Origin: Phenylobacterium montanum
Lineage (GTDB): Bacteria; Pseudomonadota; Alphaproteobacteria; Caulobacterales; Caulobacteraceae
Length of the DNA stretch: 64,000 nucleotides
Assembly: GCF_018135625.1 (NCBI RefSeq)
Contig: NZ_CP073078.1
Coordinates: 1,426,001 to 1,490,000, forward strand
Direction of reading: 5' to 3'
In this document: positions 50,685 to 61,212 of the stretch, one piece after another
How the letters are laid out: the number at the start of each line of letters is the position of its first letter
Position numbering within the stretch: position 1 is the first letter of the stretch
Translations under genes and position numbers: made by a program
The notes under the pieces: generated by a model
Database searches by the model: none
Told to the model about the DNA's origin: nothing
What the model saw: the letters and a program-made list of their open reading frames with translations, nothing else

Positions 50685-52535
50685 CTAGGCGCGGGGATAG
50701 ATCTTCACACTGGCGGCCACGGAATCGGCGACGTGTTCCTTGGTGATCGCACCGATCACATCGCCGCCGCGCGGCACCCCACGGCCTGACACCACCAGCG
50801 CCATGGTCGCTTGCTTGCGCCACATGCGCTCAATGACGTCGAAAACGACCTCAGCTTCCCGCACGACGATGAAATTGCGATTGGCGACGTCGCCCAAGGT
50901 GACGCCGGTATAGGCGCTTTCCAGGCCATGCCTGAGCCCTGTGTTCACCCGTATCACCCCAAACAGTCGCCCCTTCTTGATGATCACCACATGGCGCAGG
51001 CGCCCATCGTGTTCCGGCAAACGAAGAAAGGCGTCGAAGCTGGCCTCGGCCGGCAAGACGATCACGTCGGGATCCATCACCTCGCTGGCTTGGCGCACCA
51101 GGAACATGTTGGCATGCAAGGCCTTCGGGATCGCCCTCCCCCGGCGCGCCAGCTTCAAGGTGTAGATGGTCTCCCGCGAGAGCACACGCCGCACACCGAC
51201 ACTCATCGCTACGGCCACGATCATCGGCATGATGATGTCGTAGCTTAGAGTCATCTCGAAGATCATGACCACAGCCGTCATCACCGCACCCGCGCCGCCG
51301 CCGACCATGGCGCCCATGCCCACCATGGCGAAGGCGGGAACGCTGAGCGTGACCGGCAGTCCCAGCGAATTGAGCAGCGCCGCAAAGCCACCGCCCAGGG
51401 TCGCTCCCATGAACAGTGACGGGGAAAAGATGCCGCCGGAGGAGCCGGACCCGAGGCTAAGCGATGTCGCCATTAGTTTGCTGGCGAACAGCAATCCGAG
51501 CAGCCAGAAACTTGCCTGCCTGCCCGAAAGTATCGCCTCGATTGTCGCGTAGCCGACGCCGTCGACATAGTACTGGCCGGCGCTGCGCAGGAGGCCATAC
51601 ATCATCAAGCCGACCAGCAGCATGCCCAAGGCATGGCGAAGATATCGCGAGCCGATGCGATCGAAGATATCCTCAGCCAAGTGAAGCCCGCGAATGAACC
51701 CAGCGGCGGCGACGCCGGTCAGGCCGCCCAGCAGAGCGAACAGCAAGAGCACCAGAAGCGCGCTTGCATCACTGGTCATCGGCGCCAGGGCGGGCACCTG
51801 GAATGCAGGCTGATCGCCCAGCATCCAGCGACCAACGAAAGTGGCCGCGCCGGTCGCCAGGGCCACCGGCAGAAAGGTTGAGGCGCTGACTTCCGGCAAC
51901 ATCAGTTCTATGGCGAACATGACACCGCCGATCGGCGTGTTGAACGTCGCCGCGATCCCCGCGCCGGCGCCCGCCGCCACCAACGCGATCCTCTGACCGG
52001 GGGGCATGCGGACGATCTGGCCAAGGGTCGAGCCCAGGGCGGAGCCGATCTGGATGATCGGGCCCTCCCGGCCGACGGATGAGCCGGTGCCAATGGCGAT
52101 GGCGGACGCGAGCGATTTGACGACCGCAACAACGGGCCGGATCACGCCGCCCCGATAGTAGATCGCATCCATCACTTCCGGCACGCCATGTCCCTTGGCT
52201 TCCGGTGCGAAGTTGCTGACGAGAAAGGTCACCAGGAGGCCGCCGATGACCGGTACCAGGATCACCGCTGGGCCCCATGGCGCAACCGGCGTGAACAGGT
52301 TGGCGTCATAGAACGCCGACGGCTTGCCGGTGAACGCCAGATTGTGGATCAGGGAGATCAGCGCCCGGAAGCCGACCGCGCCAAGCCCTGTCACGACCCC
52401 CACGACCAAGGCCAGAAGCGAGATCTCGACCAGGCTGAGCTGGCGGCTGTCTTCAAGGCTGGCGATGTTGGTCGCCCCCTTGCGACCCAGGAACCTCGGC
52501 CTCGGCGCCGCGCGCGGCATGGTTCGATCGCTCAT
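50685..52535 (-). CDS. ClC-family channel/antiporter with CBS domains
   Basis: About 616 residues from the ATG at 52535. ClC motifs are GHGVPEV (115-121), GREGPIIQ (155-162) and SGGIFSPSLFMGATLGG. The C-terminal 130 residues hold two CBS modules (VMDPDVIVLPAEASFDAFL ... and ANRNFIVVREAEVVFDVIERM), which sense nucleotides or ionic strength. It differs from the short ClC at 42690. An in-frame start at 52628 would place the upstream palindrome only 7 nt from the start codon, so the internal ATG is preferred. Confidence 0.88.
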   Translation of the reverse strand: MSDRTMPRAAPRPRFLGRKGATNIASLEDSRQLSLVEISLLALVVGVVTGLGAVGFRALISLIHNLAFTGKPSAFYDANLFTPVAPWGPAVILVPVIGGLLVTFLVSNFAPEAKGHGVPEVMDAIYYRGGVIRPVVAVVKSLASAIAIGTGSSVGREGPIIQIGSALGSTLGQIVRMPPGQRIALVAAGAGAGIAATFNTPIGGVMFAIELMLPEVSASTFLPVALATGAATFVGRWMLGDQPAFQVPALAPMTSDASALLVLLLFALLGGLTGVAAAGFIRGLHLAEDIFDRIGSRYLRHALGMLLVGLMMYGLLRSAGQYYVDGVGYATIEAILSGRQASFWLLGLLFASKLMATSLSLGSGSSGGIFSPSLFMGATLGGGFAALLNSLGLPVTLSVPAFAMVGMGAMVGGGAGAVMTAVVMIFEMTLSYDIIMPMIVAVAMSVGVRRVLSRETIYTLKLARRGRAIPKALHANMFLVRQASEVMDPDVIVLPAEASFDAFLRLPEHDGRLRHVVIIKKGRLFGVIRVNTGLRHGLESAYTGVTLGDVANRNFIVVREAEVVFDVIERMWRKQATMALVVSGRGVPRGGDVIGAITKEHVADSVAASVKIYPRA

Positions 52536-52635
52536 CGAGGGGCGCGGACGTCCTTTCGGCGGACTGGCGAGCCGAAATCGGCTCCGGTTGTGACTTTTCG
52601 ACTTGACCGGCGCCGGCGCCATGAGCAAGCCACTT

Positions 52636-52652
52636 TTATCCTAATAGGATAT
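52636..52652. promoter_or_regulatory. TATC-N7-GATA operator-like palindrome
   Basis: TTATC-CTAATAG-GATAT, between the CBS-ClC gene (minus) and a small coiled-coil gene (plus, 57 nt away). Confidence 0.65.
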
Positions 52653-52709
52653 TTCTGGGCGGCAAGTTTCGATTTCGCCCCCGCCAGCCCAGAAAGAGAG
52701 GTCGAACCT

Positions 52710-52988
52710 ATGCCCATGCCCGCGATCCGCCGAGACGTTGCCTTGATGCTCGCCCAGGCAGACATCCAACTCGCCGACGCCGAAGCCAAACTGTTCCGGG
52801 GGTCGGACCGCGAGAAAATGCAGGCCGCCGGCAAGCTCGCTTTCCTGAAGCGGCAGAAGGAGATGCTCGAGCGGCGCATTGAGGAGATCGATCGCCATCC
52901 CGAAGCGTCAGAGACGCTTTTCCAATGGATCAAGGAGGAGAGCTTCGCCTTGTCGGTGCGGCTGGAAAGCTGGATCGCCAACGCCTGA
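52710..52988 (+). CDS. Small helical coiled-coil protein (hypothetical)
   Basis: A 92-residue all-helical protein: RRDVALMLAQADIQLADAEA, then KLAFLKRQKEMLERRIEEID with heptad spacing, then WIKEESFALSVRLESWIANA. There is no signal peptide. AGAGAGG lies 8 nt before the ATG. No family is recognised. With the operator-like site just upstream it is likely a cytoplasmic stress protein or adaptor, which is inference. Confidence 0.65.
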   Translation: MPMPAIRRDVALMLAQADIQLADAEAKLFRGSDREKMQAAGKLAFLKRQKEMLERRIEEIDRHPEASETLFQWIKEESFALSVRLESWIANA

Positions 52989-53035
52989 CCGGCCGGCCGT
53001 CGCTCGCCGCGGGATGAAGCTCTTGGGGGCTGTTG

Positions 53036-53285
53036 ATGGACGACGAATTGCGGCTCTTCGCCAGGACCGTCATAAGGTCCGCTTGGGCCGTTAAGGCGCT
53101 TCTTTGCATGCGGCGCCCCCCCGATCCGGGCCTGGACTGCGAGCGAACCGGCGGTCGAACTGCGCAGCAATTTGGCGACGCCGGCAAGAAACGGTGACGC
53201 TCGCGCGACCGCCCCATCATCAAAGAGCCCGGCCGGGGACACAGGCCAGGCTCCGCCGCAGCGGCGCCCTTCGAATTCGAGTTAG
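53036..53285 (+). pseudogene. Winged-helix-like gene frameshifted at a C7 tract
   Basis: The frame opens with MDDELRLFARTVIRSAWAVK and MRRPP, as in small alphaproteobacterial winged-helix proteins that continue with R-x-W-x-x-x-x-L-V-x-E-L-R. After a run of seven C (53116-53122) the expected continuation RAWTASEPAVELRSN appears in another frame. Removing one C joins the two parts into an 81-residue protein ending at 53285. It is a single-base slippage, a sequencing error or a phase-variable tract. Its stop overlaps the end of the convergent receiver gene. Confidence 0.5.
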
Positions 53286-53677
53286 GTGGGCCGTGTGTTC
53301 AAAAGCGTGGCCACGGCCATCACGATCTGGGCCGGCGCGAAAGGCTTTTGAATCATGATGCTCCGCGGGACACCCTGGTTCGGCCATTCGGCCGCGCTTG
53401 CACCACTGATGTAGACAACTGGAATTTGGGGATTTCCTTGGCGGCTTCGACGCGCAACATCCCATCCATCCGGGCCAATGCCGAGATTGATATCGGTCAC
53501 GACCGCGTCGAAAGTCACAGCATCGGCCTCAAAGCGGGCGAGCGCCTCAGAGCCGCTTGAGGCGCTCACGACTGCGAAACCGGCGTCATCCAACGCAACC
53601 TCGACCAGCTCCTGGATCATAGGTTCGTCGTCGACGAGCAGCACCAAAACGGCGCGATCTGTATCCGAATTGAGCAC
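53282..53677 (-). CDS. Single-domain response regulator receiver
   Basis: A 131-residue receiver with all key residues: acidic pair D16/D17 (LLVDDEP), phospho-Asp D62 (VVTDINLG), Thr/Ser position in YISGAS and Lys K111 (IQKPF). The start is GTG at 53677 with a perfect AGGAGG 6 nt upstream. There is no output domain, so it may pass phosphate on or bind a partner. It follows the Wza-like gene by 32 bp and is probably in its operon. It may receive phosphate from the HWE kinase at 40263, since no other kinase is in the window. Confidence 0.88.
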   Translation of the reverse strand: MLNSDTDRAVLVLLVDDEPMIQELVEVALDDAGFAVVSASSGSEALARFEADAVTFDAVVTDINLGIGPDGWDVARRSRQGNPQIPVVYISGASAAEWPNQGVPRSIMIQKPFAPAQIVMAVATLLNTRPT

Positions 53678-53709
53678 GCCGCCCCTCCTGGAGACTGCCG
53701 GTATCGACA

Positions 53710-54297
53710 TCAAAAAAAGCGTTCGCCGATCCGTAGCGTGTCGCCAGGATGAACGGGAACTCTCGCCTGCAGGGGATCTCGTACCTCGGCCGCCTGATGT
53801 TCCTGCTTGATGAACACGTACTTTTTGTCGGCCCGATAGGTGAACCCCTGAGCCGCCGCCACGGCGTCCATCACCGTCAGCCCAGGTTCATAAGGATATT
53901 CGCCCGGCTTGTTCACCTCGCCCAGGATGTAGAAGGGGCGAAAGCCGATTACGTCAATGCTGACTTGTGGTGTGCGCAGATAGCCGTCGGCCAGCCGCCG
54001 CGTGATCGTGGCGGCCACATCGTCCTTTGTCTGCAGCACGGCCGGCACATCGCCGATCAATGGAAAAGAGATCGTTCCGTTGGCGTTGACGCTGAATTCA
54101 CCCGTCAGATTGGGTTCATTGAAGACAATGATCCGCAGCTTGTCCCCAACGCCCAGCCTATAGCCCTTCATCGCTGGGGCCTGGCGCTCGACGACGGCTA
54201 CGTTCTGCGATGTGTTCGCCGCGGCGGGAGGCACCCTCAAGCCGAGGCAAATCAAGCTGGCCCCCATCACCAGGCCCAGTGCCGATCTCGCTCTCAT
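53710..54297 (-). CDS. Polysaccharide export protein (Wza/BexD-like), short form
   Basis: A 195-residue exported protein: signal peptide (LGLVMGASLICLGLRVPPAAA), the Poly_export domain YRLGVGDKLRIIVFNEPNLTGEF ... DGYLRTPQVSIDV, and one SLBB domain FYILGEVNKPGEYPYEPGLTV. Wza proteins of about 380 residues form the outer-membrane channel of capsule exporters; this short form lacks the C-terminal helix and lipobox. No polymerase, Wzc or glycosyltransferase gene is nearby. It may work with an export system elsewhere. Confidence 0.85.
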   Translation of the reverse strand: MRARSALGLVMGASLICLGLRVPPAAANTSQNVAVVERQAPAMKGYRLGVGDKLRIIVFNEPNLTGEFSVNANGTISFPLIGDVPAVLQTKDDVAATITRRLADGYLRTPQVSIDVIGFRPFYILGEVNKPGEYPYEPGLTVMDAVAAAQGFTYRADKKYVFIKQEHQAAEVRDPLQARVPVHPGDTLRIGERFF

Positions 54298-54740
54298 CGC
54301 AACTCACGCTTAGGCGGTTCTACGATCACGGGCCGATCTCATATCATTTTAGGATATAGCTGCAAGGCAAACGGAGCTCAAATCCGAGCGCAACGTCGGG
54401 TGATCGCGCTAAGTGCAAGTGAGGCGCCATTTGGAGCGCCCTTTAGGCGACCCGGCTATCGGCGAGCCCGACAGGTCTGCCATTTGTACCACCAAGAAAT
54501 CGGTGGCCGGACCTGACGCAAACTAAGGCGCCGCAAAGCGCCAAGCCGAGACGACCATAATCAAATTTCACGTAAGGCTTGGAGTCCGAATATAAGTCAC
54601 TCAACAAAGCGATTAGCTAATTGGCTCAATTCACGCGAGGCGGTTCTGCAGAAGATATTGGACCCCGCAGGAGGAAGTACTGTCGCCATTGCTTCGCCTA
54701 GGGGTCCGATAGCTCTTTTCTCGCCACACCTCCGAATACA
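54298..54740. other. Intergenic gap with operator-like site
   Basis: Contains the TATC-N7-GATA site at 54341-54357. The remaining bases, of lower GC than the surroundings, show no gene, RNA or repeat I recognise. Confidence 0.5.
54341..54357 (-). promoter_or_regulatory. TATC-N7-GATA operator-like palindrome
   Basis: ATATC-ATTTTAG-GATAT, 43 nt before the Wza-like gene; the best-preserved arms of the set together with 28115 and 62670. Confidence 0.7.
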
Positions 54741-55163
54741 TTACTCTTTGGGAAGCTGACCCCGAATCTCCCCACCTTTGTTTTGTGCGGTGTGGATATT
54801 GAAATACCACTTACCTGCCTGCAATTCCTCCTCCTGATGGGCAGTGAGTTTCGCAGTGCCGGTTATAGGGCTCTTCAAGTCCGTTATCGTGATGATTGGC
54901 GGTGCATTCACGCCTGGAGCAGCCGGACCATGAAAATGGGCGGCGACGACCGGCGAGGTCAGTCCCGAATAGGTAATGGTGTAGGTAAGGACCCTCTGGC
55001 TCGTATCGAGCACAGCCTTGACCTCACCCGTTCCCGTTGTGGTGTTCGGTGGGACTTCATTCGACCCTTTTAGAGCCGTGTTGAAGTTTGCCGTGGCCGC
55101 TTGAGATCCGGTCGCCGCGAACATGCTGAGCGCCGAAACGACCGCGAATGATTTCAACCCCAT
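54741..55163 (-). CDS. Exported CHRD-domain protein
   Basis: A 140-residue protein: signal peptide (KSFAVVSALSMFAATGSQAA), then a CHRD domain with LKGSNEVPPNTTTGTGEV, the HFHGPA motif and the ending WYFNIHTAQNKGGEIRGQL. Bacterial CHRD proteins are secreted or surface-bound and of unknown role. The ATG at 55163 has AAGGAA upstream. GC content and codon use are lower than in neighbours, suggesting separate acquisition. Confidence 0.9.
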   Translation of the reverse strand: MGLKSFAVVSALSMFAATGSQAATANFNTALKGSNEVPPNTTTGTGEVKAVLDTSQRVLTYTITYSGLTSPVVAAHFHGPAAPGVNAPPIITITDLKSPITGTAKLTAHQEEELQAGKWYFNIHTAQNKGGEIRGQLPKE

Positions 55164-55262
55164 CTTATTCTTTCCTTGCTTGGTTGATCGACATTGCACC
55201 CCCAGTTTGCACCAACCCGCTCCGAACGCTGGACCGGCGGCGTTTGCAGATCATGAGAGCCT

Positions 55263-55281
55263 TGTCGGGCGAACACGCTAG
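55263..55281 (+). promoter_or_regulatory. Upstream box TGTCGGGC-N5-CGCTAG
   Basis: Third copy of the element seen at 28089 and 33953; here only 2 nt separate it from the TATC-N7-GATA site. Orientation is toward the ATP synthase operon. Confidence 0.4.
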
Positions 55282-55283
55282 CA

Positions 55284-55300
55284 ATATCATGGCGTGATAG
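55284..55300 (+). promoter_or_regulatory. TATC-N7-GATA operator-like palindrome
   Basis: ATATC-ATGGCGT-GATAG, 226 nt before atpD and 120 nt upstream of the CHRD gene on the other strand. The 226 bases up to atpD hold no convincing gene, so this may be a long leader. Confidence 0.6.
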
Positions 55301-55493
55301 AGGTGGCTAGTGGCCGAGTTGGTTTGATTGGAGGACCACTACGGCGTGCGAGCCTTTTTGTTCGAGATCGGCCACGGCTGGACCCTTGAGCCACCTCAAT
55401 GTGCATGCCGGTTCACATGGCTAGCTTTTCAAGCACTCACATTCGCTACCCGCCCTGTCAGCCCAAGCGCCTCCATCCGAGACTAGGCGATAG

Positions 55494-57405
<1,912 letters not shown>

Positions 57406-57409
<4 letters not shown>

Positions 57410-57723
57410 ACCCGCCAACCGCCAAGCCGGCGCCGGACACCGACACCAAGCTGATGCAGTCGGTCGCAGAGCGCGCCGCGCGACGAACATTCTGGCTGAC
57501 CCACGGCGAGCGATCGCTGGCGCGGAACCTGGCGATGATCGGCGCGCTCGGCTGGCTGGTGATCACCCCGACCCTGGTGGGGGTGTTCCTGGGCCGCTGG
57601 CTCGACCGGTTGTTCAAGGCCGGCATCTTCTGGACGGGGGCGCTGATCGTGGCCGGGCTGACCCTGGGCTGCTGGCTCGCCTGGCGACGCATCGAGGAAA
57701 TCCAGCGCGAGGATCCGTCATGA
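57406..57723 (+). CDS. atpQ: N-type ATPase accessory membrane protein AtpQ
   Basis: A 105-residue protein with two hydrophobic helices (MIGALGWLVITPTLVGVFLG and GIFWTGALIVAGLTLGCWLAW). Position between atpC and atpR and the two-helix form identify AtpQ, which is AtpI-like and thought to help assemble the c-ring or handle Mg2+. It starts at GTG 57406, overlapping atpC. Confidence 0.82.
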
Positions 57724-57992
57724 ACGCGTCAGGCGCGGTCAATCTGGCGATGTTCGGCCTCGCGGGCCTGGCCCTGGGCGCAGCGAGCCTCACCGCCCTG
57801 CGCGTCAACACGTCTCTTTATATCTCGGGTCCCCTCTGGCGGCCGCTGGGTTTGCACGCTGCCAGGCTGGCTATCGTGGCGGCCGTGCTGGTCTGGGCGG
57901 CCAGACAGGGACCAGGGCCGCTCATCGCCATCGCCGCTGGTCTGGTGCTCGCGCGGCCGATCGCGATCCGAGCGCTGGGGCGGACGCCATGA
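57720..57992 (+). CDS. atpR: N-type ATPase membrane protein AtpR
   Basis: A 90-residue protein with three hydrophobic helices and Arg residues inside or near them (LRVNTSLY, HAARLAIVAAVL, VLARPIAIRALG). AtpR is found only in N-ATPase operons, and its charged residues have been proposed to contact c-subunits during ring assembly. It is identified by position and topology rather than strong motifs. It overlaps atpQ and atpB. Confidence 0.8.
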   Translation: MNASGAVNLAMFGLAGLALGAASLTALRVNTSLYISGPLWRPLGLHAARLAIVAAVLVWAARQGPGPLIAIAAGLVLARPIAIRALGRTP

Positions 57993-58690
57993 TCACTTCG
58001 CCGCTGAGCGCTGATGTCGTCTTCCGCATCGGGCCGGTCGGGATCACGACGCCTGTGGTCACGACCTGGGCCTTGATGGCGGCTTTGACGTTGGGAAGCG
58101 TCCTTGCAAGCCGCAAGCTGCGGCTCAAGCCCCACGCCGGACAGGCCGTGCTGGAGCTCCTGATCTGCACGATCCGCGACCAGATCCGCGACACGCTCCG
58201 CATCGAGCCCGAGCCCTACCTGCCCTTTCTCGCCACTCTGTTCATCTTCATCGCCAGCGCCAACCTCATCTCGCTGATCCCCGGGCTGGAGCCGCCGACC
58301 GCCCATCTCGAAACCGACGCGGCCCTGGCCGTCATCGTCTTCGGCGCCGTGCACTATTTCGGCGTCCGGGCCCGAGGCCTTGGCGCCTATCTCGCCGATT
58401 TTGCGAGGCCGACATGGATCATGTTGCCGCTGAACCTCCTGGCTCAGATCACCCGGACCTTCTCCCTGATGGTCCGCCTGTTCGGCAACATCATGAGCGG
58501 CGTGTTCGTCATCGGCGTCGTGCTTTCCCTGGTCGGCCTGTTCGTGCCGATCCCGTTCATGGCCCTCGAGCTGCTGACCGGCCTGATCCAGGCCTACATC
58601 TTCACCGTCCTGGCCATGGTCTTCATCGGCGGGGCCGTCGGCCAAACCCCACCCCCGCAAACCCAGCCCCCAACGAGGATTCCGCAATGA
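57989..58690 (+). CDS. atpB: N-type ATPase subunit a
   Basis: A 233-residue membrane stator with about six helices. The essential Arg is R163 in MVRLFGNIMSG; LPFLATLFIFIASANLISLIPG is the conserved preceding helix. It forms the two ion half-channels next to the c-ring. The stop overlaps the atpE start codon, and the atpE ribosome site lies within its last codons. Confidence 0.93.
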   Translation: MITSPLSADVVFRIGPVGITTPVVTTWALMAALTLGSVLASRKLRLKPHAGQAVLELLICTIRDQIRDTLRIEPEPYLPFLATLFIFIASANLISLIPGLEPPTAHLETDAALAVIVFGAVHYFGVRARGLGAYLADFARPTWIMLPLNLLAQITRTFSLMVRLFGNIMSGVFVIGVVLSLVGLFVPIPFMALELLTGLIQAYIFTVLAMVFIGGAVGQTPPPQTQPPTRIPQ

Positions 58691-58932
58691 ACTACCTTCC
58701 GCACGTCAGCATCCTGGCCGCGGCCTTCGCCGTCGGCATGGGCGCAATCGGTCCGGCGCTGGCCGAGGGCCGCTCGGTCGCCGCCGCCATGGACGCCATC
58801 GCCCGCCAGCCGGACGCGGCCGGCGTGATCTCGCGGACCCTGTTCGTCGGCCTGGCCATGATCGAGACCATGGCGATCTACGCCCTGGTGATCGCGCTCC
58901 TGGTGCTGTTCGCCAATCCATTCGTCCACTGA
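58687..58932 (+). CDS. atpE: N-type ATPase subunit c
   Basis: An 81-residue two-helix rotor protein starting at ATG 58687 with GAGG 8 nt upstream. The polar loop is ARQP (39-42). Helix 2 carries the ion-carrying Glu E60 in MIETMAIYALV. Helix 1 has a second Glu, E27 in GPALAEGRS, at the position of the Na+-ligand Gln in Na+ synthases such as that of Ilyobacter. Position 61 is Thr and Tyr65 is kept, but 62 is Met instead of Thr. The two-Glu pattern is known in N-type rotors; H+ specificity is more likely than Na+, but this is not settled by sequence. Confidence 0.93.
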   Translation: MNYLPHVSILAAAFAVGMGAIGPALAEGRSVAAAMDAIARQPDAAGVISRTLFVGLAMIETMAIYALVIALLVLFANPFVH

Positions 58933-58934
58933 AG

Positions 58935-59702
58935 ATGCATTTCGATCCCTGGACCCTCGGCCTGCAGGCCGCCAACTTCCTGGTGCTGGTCTGGCTCCTG
59001 CACCGGTTCCTCTATCGGCCGGTCCTGGCGATGGTGGCCGCGCGGCAGGCGGCGGCCGACAAGCTGGTCTCGGACGTCGAGGCTGAGAAGAAGGCCGCGC
59101 AAGCCCTGCGACAAGAGTTGGAGCACCGCCGGGACGCCCTGGCTGCGGAACGGGAGACCGTGCTTGCGAACGCACGCGACGCGGCTGACGCGGACGGCAA
59201 GGCGCTGCTCGCCAAAGCCCACGCCGAGGCGGACGCTGTACGATCAGAGGCCAAGAACGCCGCCGCCGGTGAGCGGGCCGAGATCGCCCGGGTGCTCGGG
59301 CGCGACGCAGCGCGGCTCGCCGTCTCGATCGTGCGCCGATTGCTCGATGAGGACACCACGGCCGCGGTCCAGGCCCGCCAGCTCGACCTCGTCTGTGACG
59401 ATCTCGCATCCCTCCCAGAAGAAACCCGACGGCACATCGCCGAACGCCTGACGGCTCGCGAAGGCGTCGCCGAGATCGTCACCGCCGCGGCGCTCGAACG
59501 GGCGTCGAGCGTCCGCATCGGCGAACGTCTCGCCAGGGCCCTGGGCGCGCCGGTGGTCCCCACATTCAAAATCGATCCGACGCTCCTCGCCGGGGTCGAG
59601 ATCCGCTTCCCGTTCACGATTCTCCGGCGCTCCTGGGCGGAGAGCCTCAAGCGGATTGAAGCCGAGCTGCTCAATGACGATCACTCTTCGCGAGTCGCTT
59701 GA
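58935..59702 (+). CDS. atpF: N-type ATPase subunit b with delta-like C-terminus
   Basis: A 255-residue peripheral stalk subunit. Residues 1-30 are the membrane anchor ([20 protein letters not shown]), 35-135 a long coiled coil, and the last 100 residues end in [21 protein letters not shown], which resembles the end of the delta subunit (DPSLIGGVVIR-type). N-ATPase operons lack atpH, so this longer b takes over the delta role. It overlaps atpA by 29 bp. Confidence 0.9.
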   Translation: MHFDPWTLGLQAANFLVLVWLLHRFLYRPVLAMVAARQAAADKLVSDVEAEKKAAQALRQELEHRRDALAAERETVLANARDAADADGKALLAKAHAEADAVRSEAKNAAAGERAEIARVLGRDAARLAVSIVRRLLDEDTTAAVQARQLDLVCDDLASLPEETRRHIAERLTAREGVAEIVTAAALERASSVRIGERLARALGAPVVPTFKIDPTLLAGVEIRFPFTILRRSWAESLKRIEAELLNDDHSSRVA

Positions 59703-61212
59703 TCTCTGGCTGAAGGCGGCCGAAGCCCGCCTTGCCGATGTGGTCCTGGCGCCGCCGCCGGACCAGATCGGGGTGGTCGAGCAGGCCGGCGACGGCATCG
59801 CCTTTGTCCGCGGGCTGCCCGACCTGCCGCTGGGCGCCCTCATGCGCTTTGAAAGCGGGGCGAGCGGTTTCGCCCACGCTCTGGACGAGGACCTGATCGG
59901 ATGCGTGCTGCTGGACTTCGACCCGGTCAAAGCCGGCGAGCAAGTGCGCGGCCTTGGCGGGGTGGTGACCACGCCGGTCGGCGAAGCCCTCCTGGGCCGC
60001 ATCGTCGATCCGCTCGGCCGCCCGCTCGACGAGCACGGGCCGATAGCCGCCGTCCGCTACGATCCGGTGGAGCGCGCCGCGCCGGGGATCATTGAGCGCG
60101 ATCTGGTCACCCAGCCCCTGCAGACGGGGATCAAGCTGGTCGACGCCCTGTTCGCACTCGGGCGTGGCCAGCGCGAGCTGATCATTGGCGATCGCGAGAC
60201 CGGCAAGACGGCGATCGCCGTCGACGCGATCATCAACCAGCGCAACAGCGACGTGATCTGCATCTATGTCGCCGTCGGCCAGAAATCATCGACCGTGCGC
60301 CAGGTGATCGACGCCGTCGCCGCGCACGGCGATCCCCAGCGCTGTATCTTCGTGGTGGCGGGCCCGTCGACCGCGCCCGGTCTGCAGTGGCTGGCTCCTT
60401 ATGCTGGTTTCGCCATGGCCGAGTATTTTCGCGACCAGGGCGGCCATGCGCTGGTCGTCGTCGACGACCTCAGCAAGCACGCCGCCACCCACCGCGAGCT
60501 GTCGCTTCTGATGCGTCAGCCGTCCGGACGCGAAGCCTATCCCGGCGACGTTTTCCACATTCACGCCCGGCTTCTGGAGCGCGCCGCCAAGCTGTCGGCC
60601 GCCCTCGGCGGCGGCACGCTCACCGCCTTGCCCATCGCCCAGACCGAGGCTGGCAATCTCAGCGCCTATATCCCGACCAACCTGATCTCGATCACAGACG
60701 GCCAGATCGTGTTGAGCGCCAAGCTGTTCGGCGAAGGCCAGAAGCCGGCCGTCGATATTGGCCTCAGCGTCAGCCGGGTCGGCGGCAAGACCCAGGCGCC
60801 GGTGCTGCGCGAACTCGCCGAGACCCTCAGGCTCGACTACGCCCAGTTCCTGGAACTGGAGCTGTTCACGCGCTTTTCGACGACACTGGATCCACGAACC
60901 CAGGCTCAGATCGAGCACGGCCGCCGCATCCGCGCCGTCCTCACCCAGGCGCAATACGCCCCCTTGTCCCTAGCCCACGAAGCTGCCGAGCTCCTGGCGC
61001 TGCATGACGGCCTGCTCGATGGCCTTCCGCTCGATCGGATCGAAGCCTTCAAGCACCAGTTGCCCGCTTGGCTGGAGCAAAGCTGCAAAGGCGTTTTGGA
61101 TCGGATCGAGGCCGAGCGGACGCTGGATCCGTCGGACCGGGATCGGCTGCGCGCGGCCATCGAAGACCTGGTCAAGACGCTGACCCCATCGGCGTCCCAG
61201 GCTTCAGCATGA
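59674..61212 (+). CDS. atpA: N-type ATPase subunit alpha
   Basis: A 512-residue F1 subunit starting at ATG 59674, inside the end of atpF. Walker A GDRETGKT is at 172-179, and [12 protein letters not shown] is the Walker B region; [17 protein letters not shown] follows. The alpha subunit binds a non-exchanging nucleotide and forms the hexamer with beta. The stop overlaps the atpG start (ATGA). Confidence 0.95.
   Translation: MTITLRESLDLWLKAAEARLADVVLAPPPDQIGVVEQAGDGIAFVRGLPDLPLGALMRFESGASGFAHALDEDLIGCVLLDFDPVKAGEQVRGLGGVVTTPVGEALLGRIVDPLGRPLDEHGPIAAVRYDPVERAAPGIIERDLVTQPLQTGIKLVDALFALGRGQRELIIGDRETGKTAIAVDAIINQRNSDVICIYVAVGQKSSTVRQVIDAVAAHGDPQRCIFVVAGPSTAPGLQWLAPYAGFAMAEYFRDQGGHALVVVDDLSKHAATHRELSLLMRQPSGREAYPGDVFHIHARLLERAAKLSAALGGGTLTALPIAQTEAGNLSAYIPTNLISITDGQIVLSAKLFGEGQKPAVDIGLSVSRVGGKTQAPVLRELAETLRLDYAQFLELELFTRFSTTLDPRTQAQIEHGRRIRAVLTQAQYAPLSLAHEAAELLALHDGLLDGLPLDRIEAFKHQLPAWLEQSCKGVLDRIEAERTLDPSDRDRLRAAIEDLVKTLTPSASQASA

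Noticed and set aside
55340-55485. A short GTG frame with GGAGG upstream before the ATPase operon
   Set aside because: The 45-residue product has no recognisable feature; it may be chance or a leader, and it was not called.
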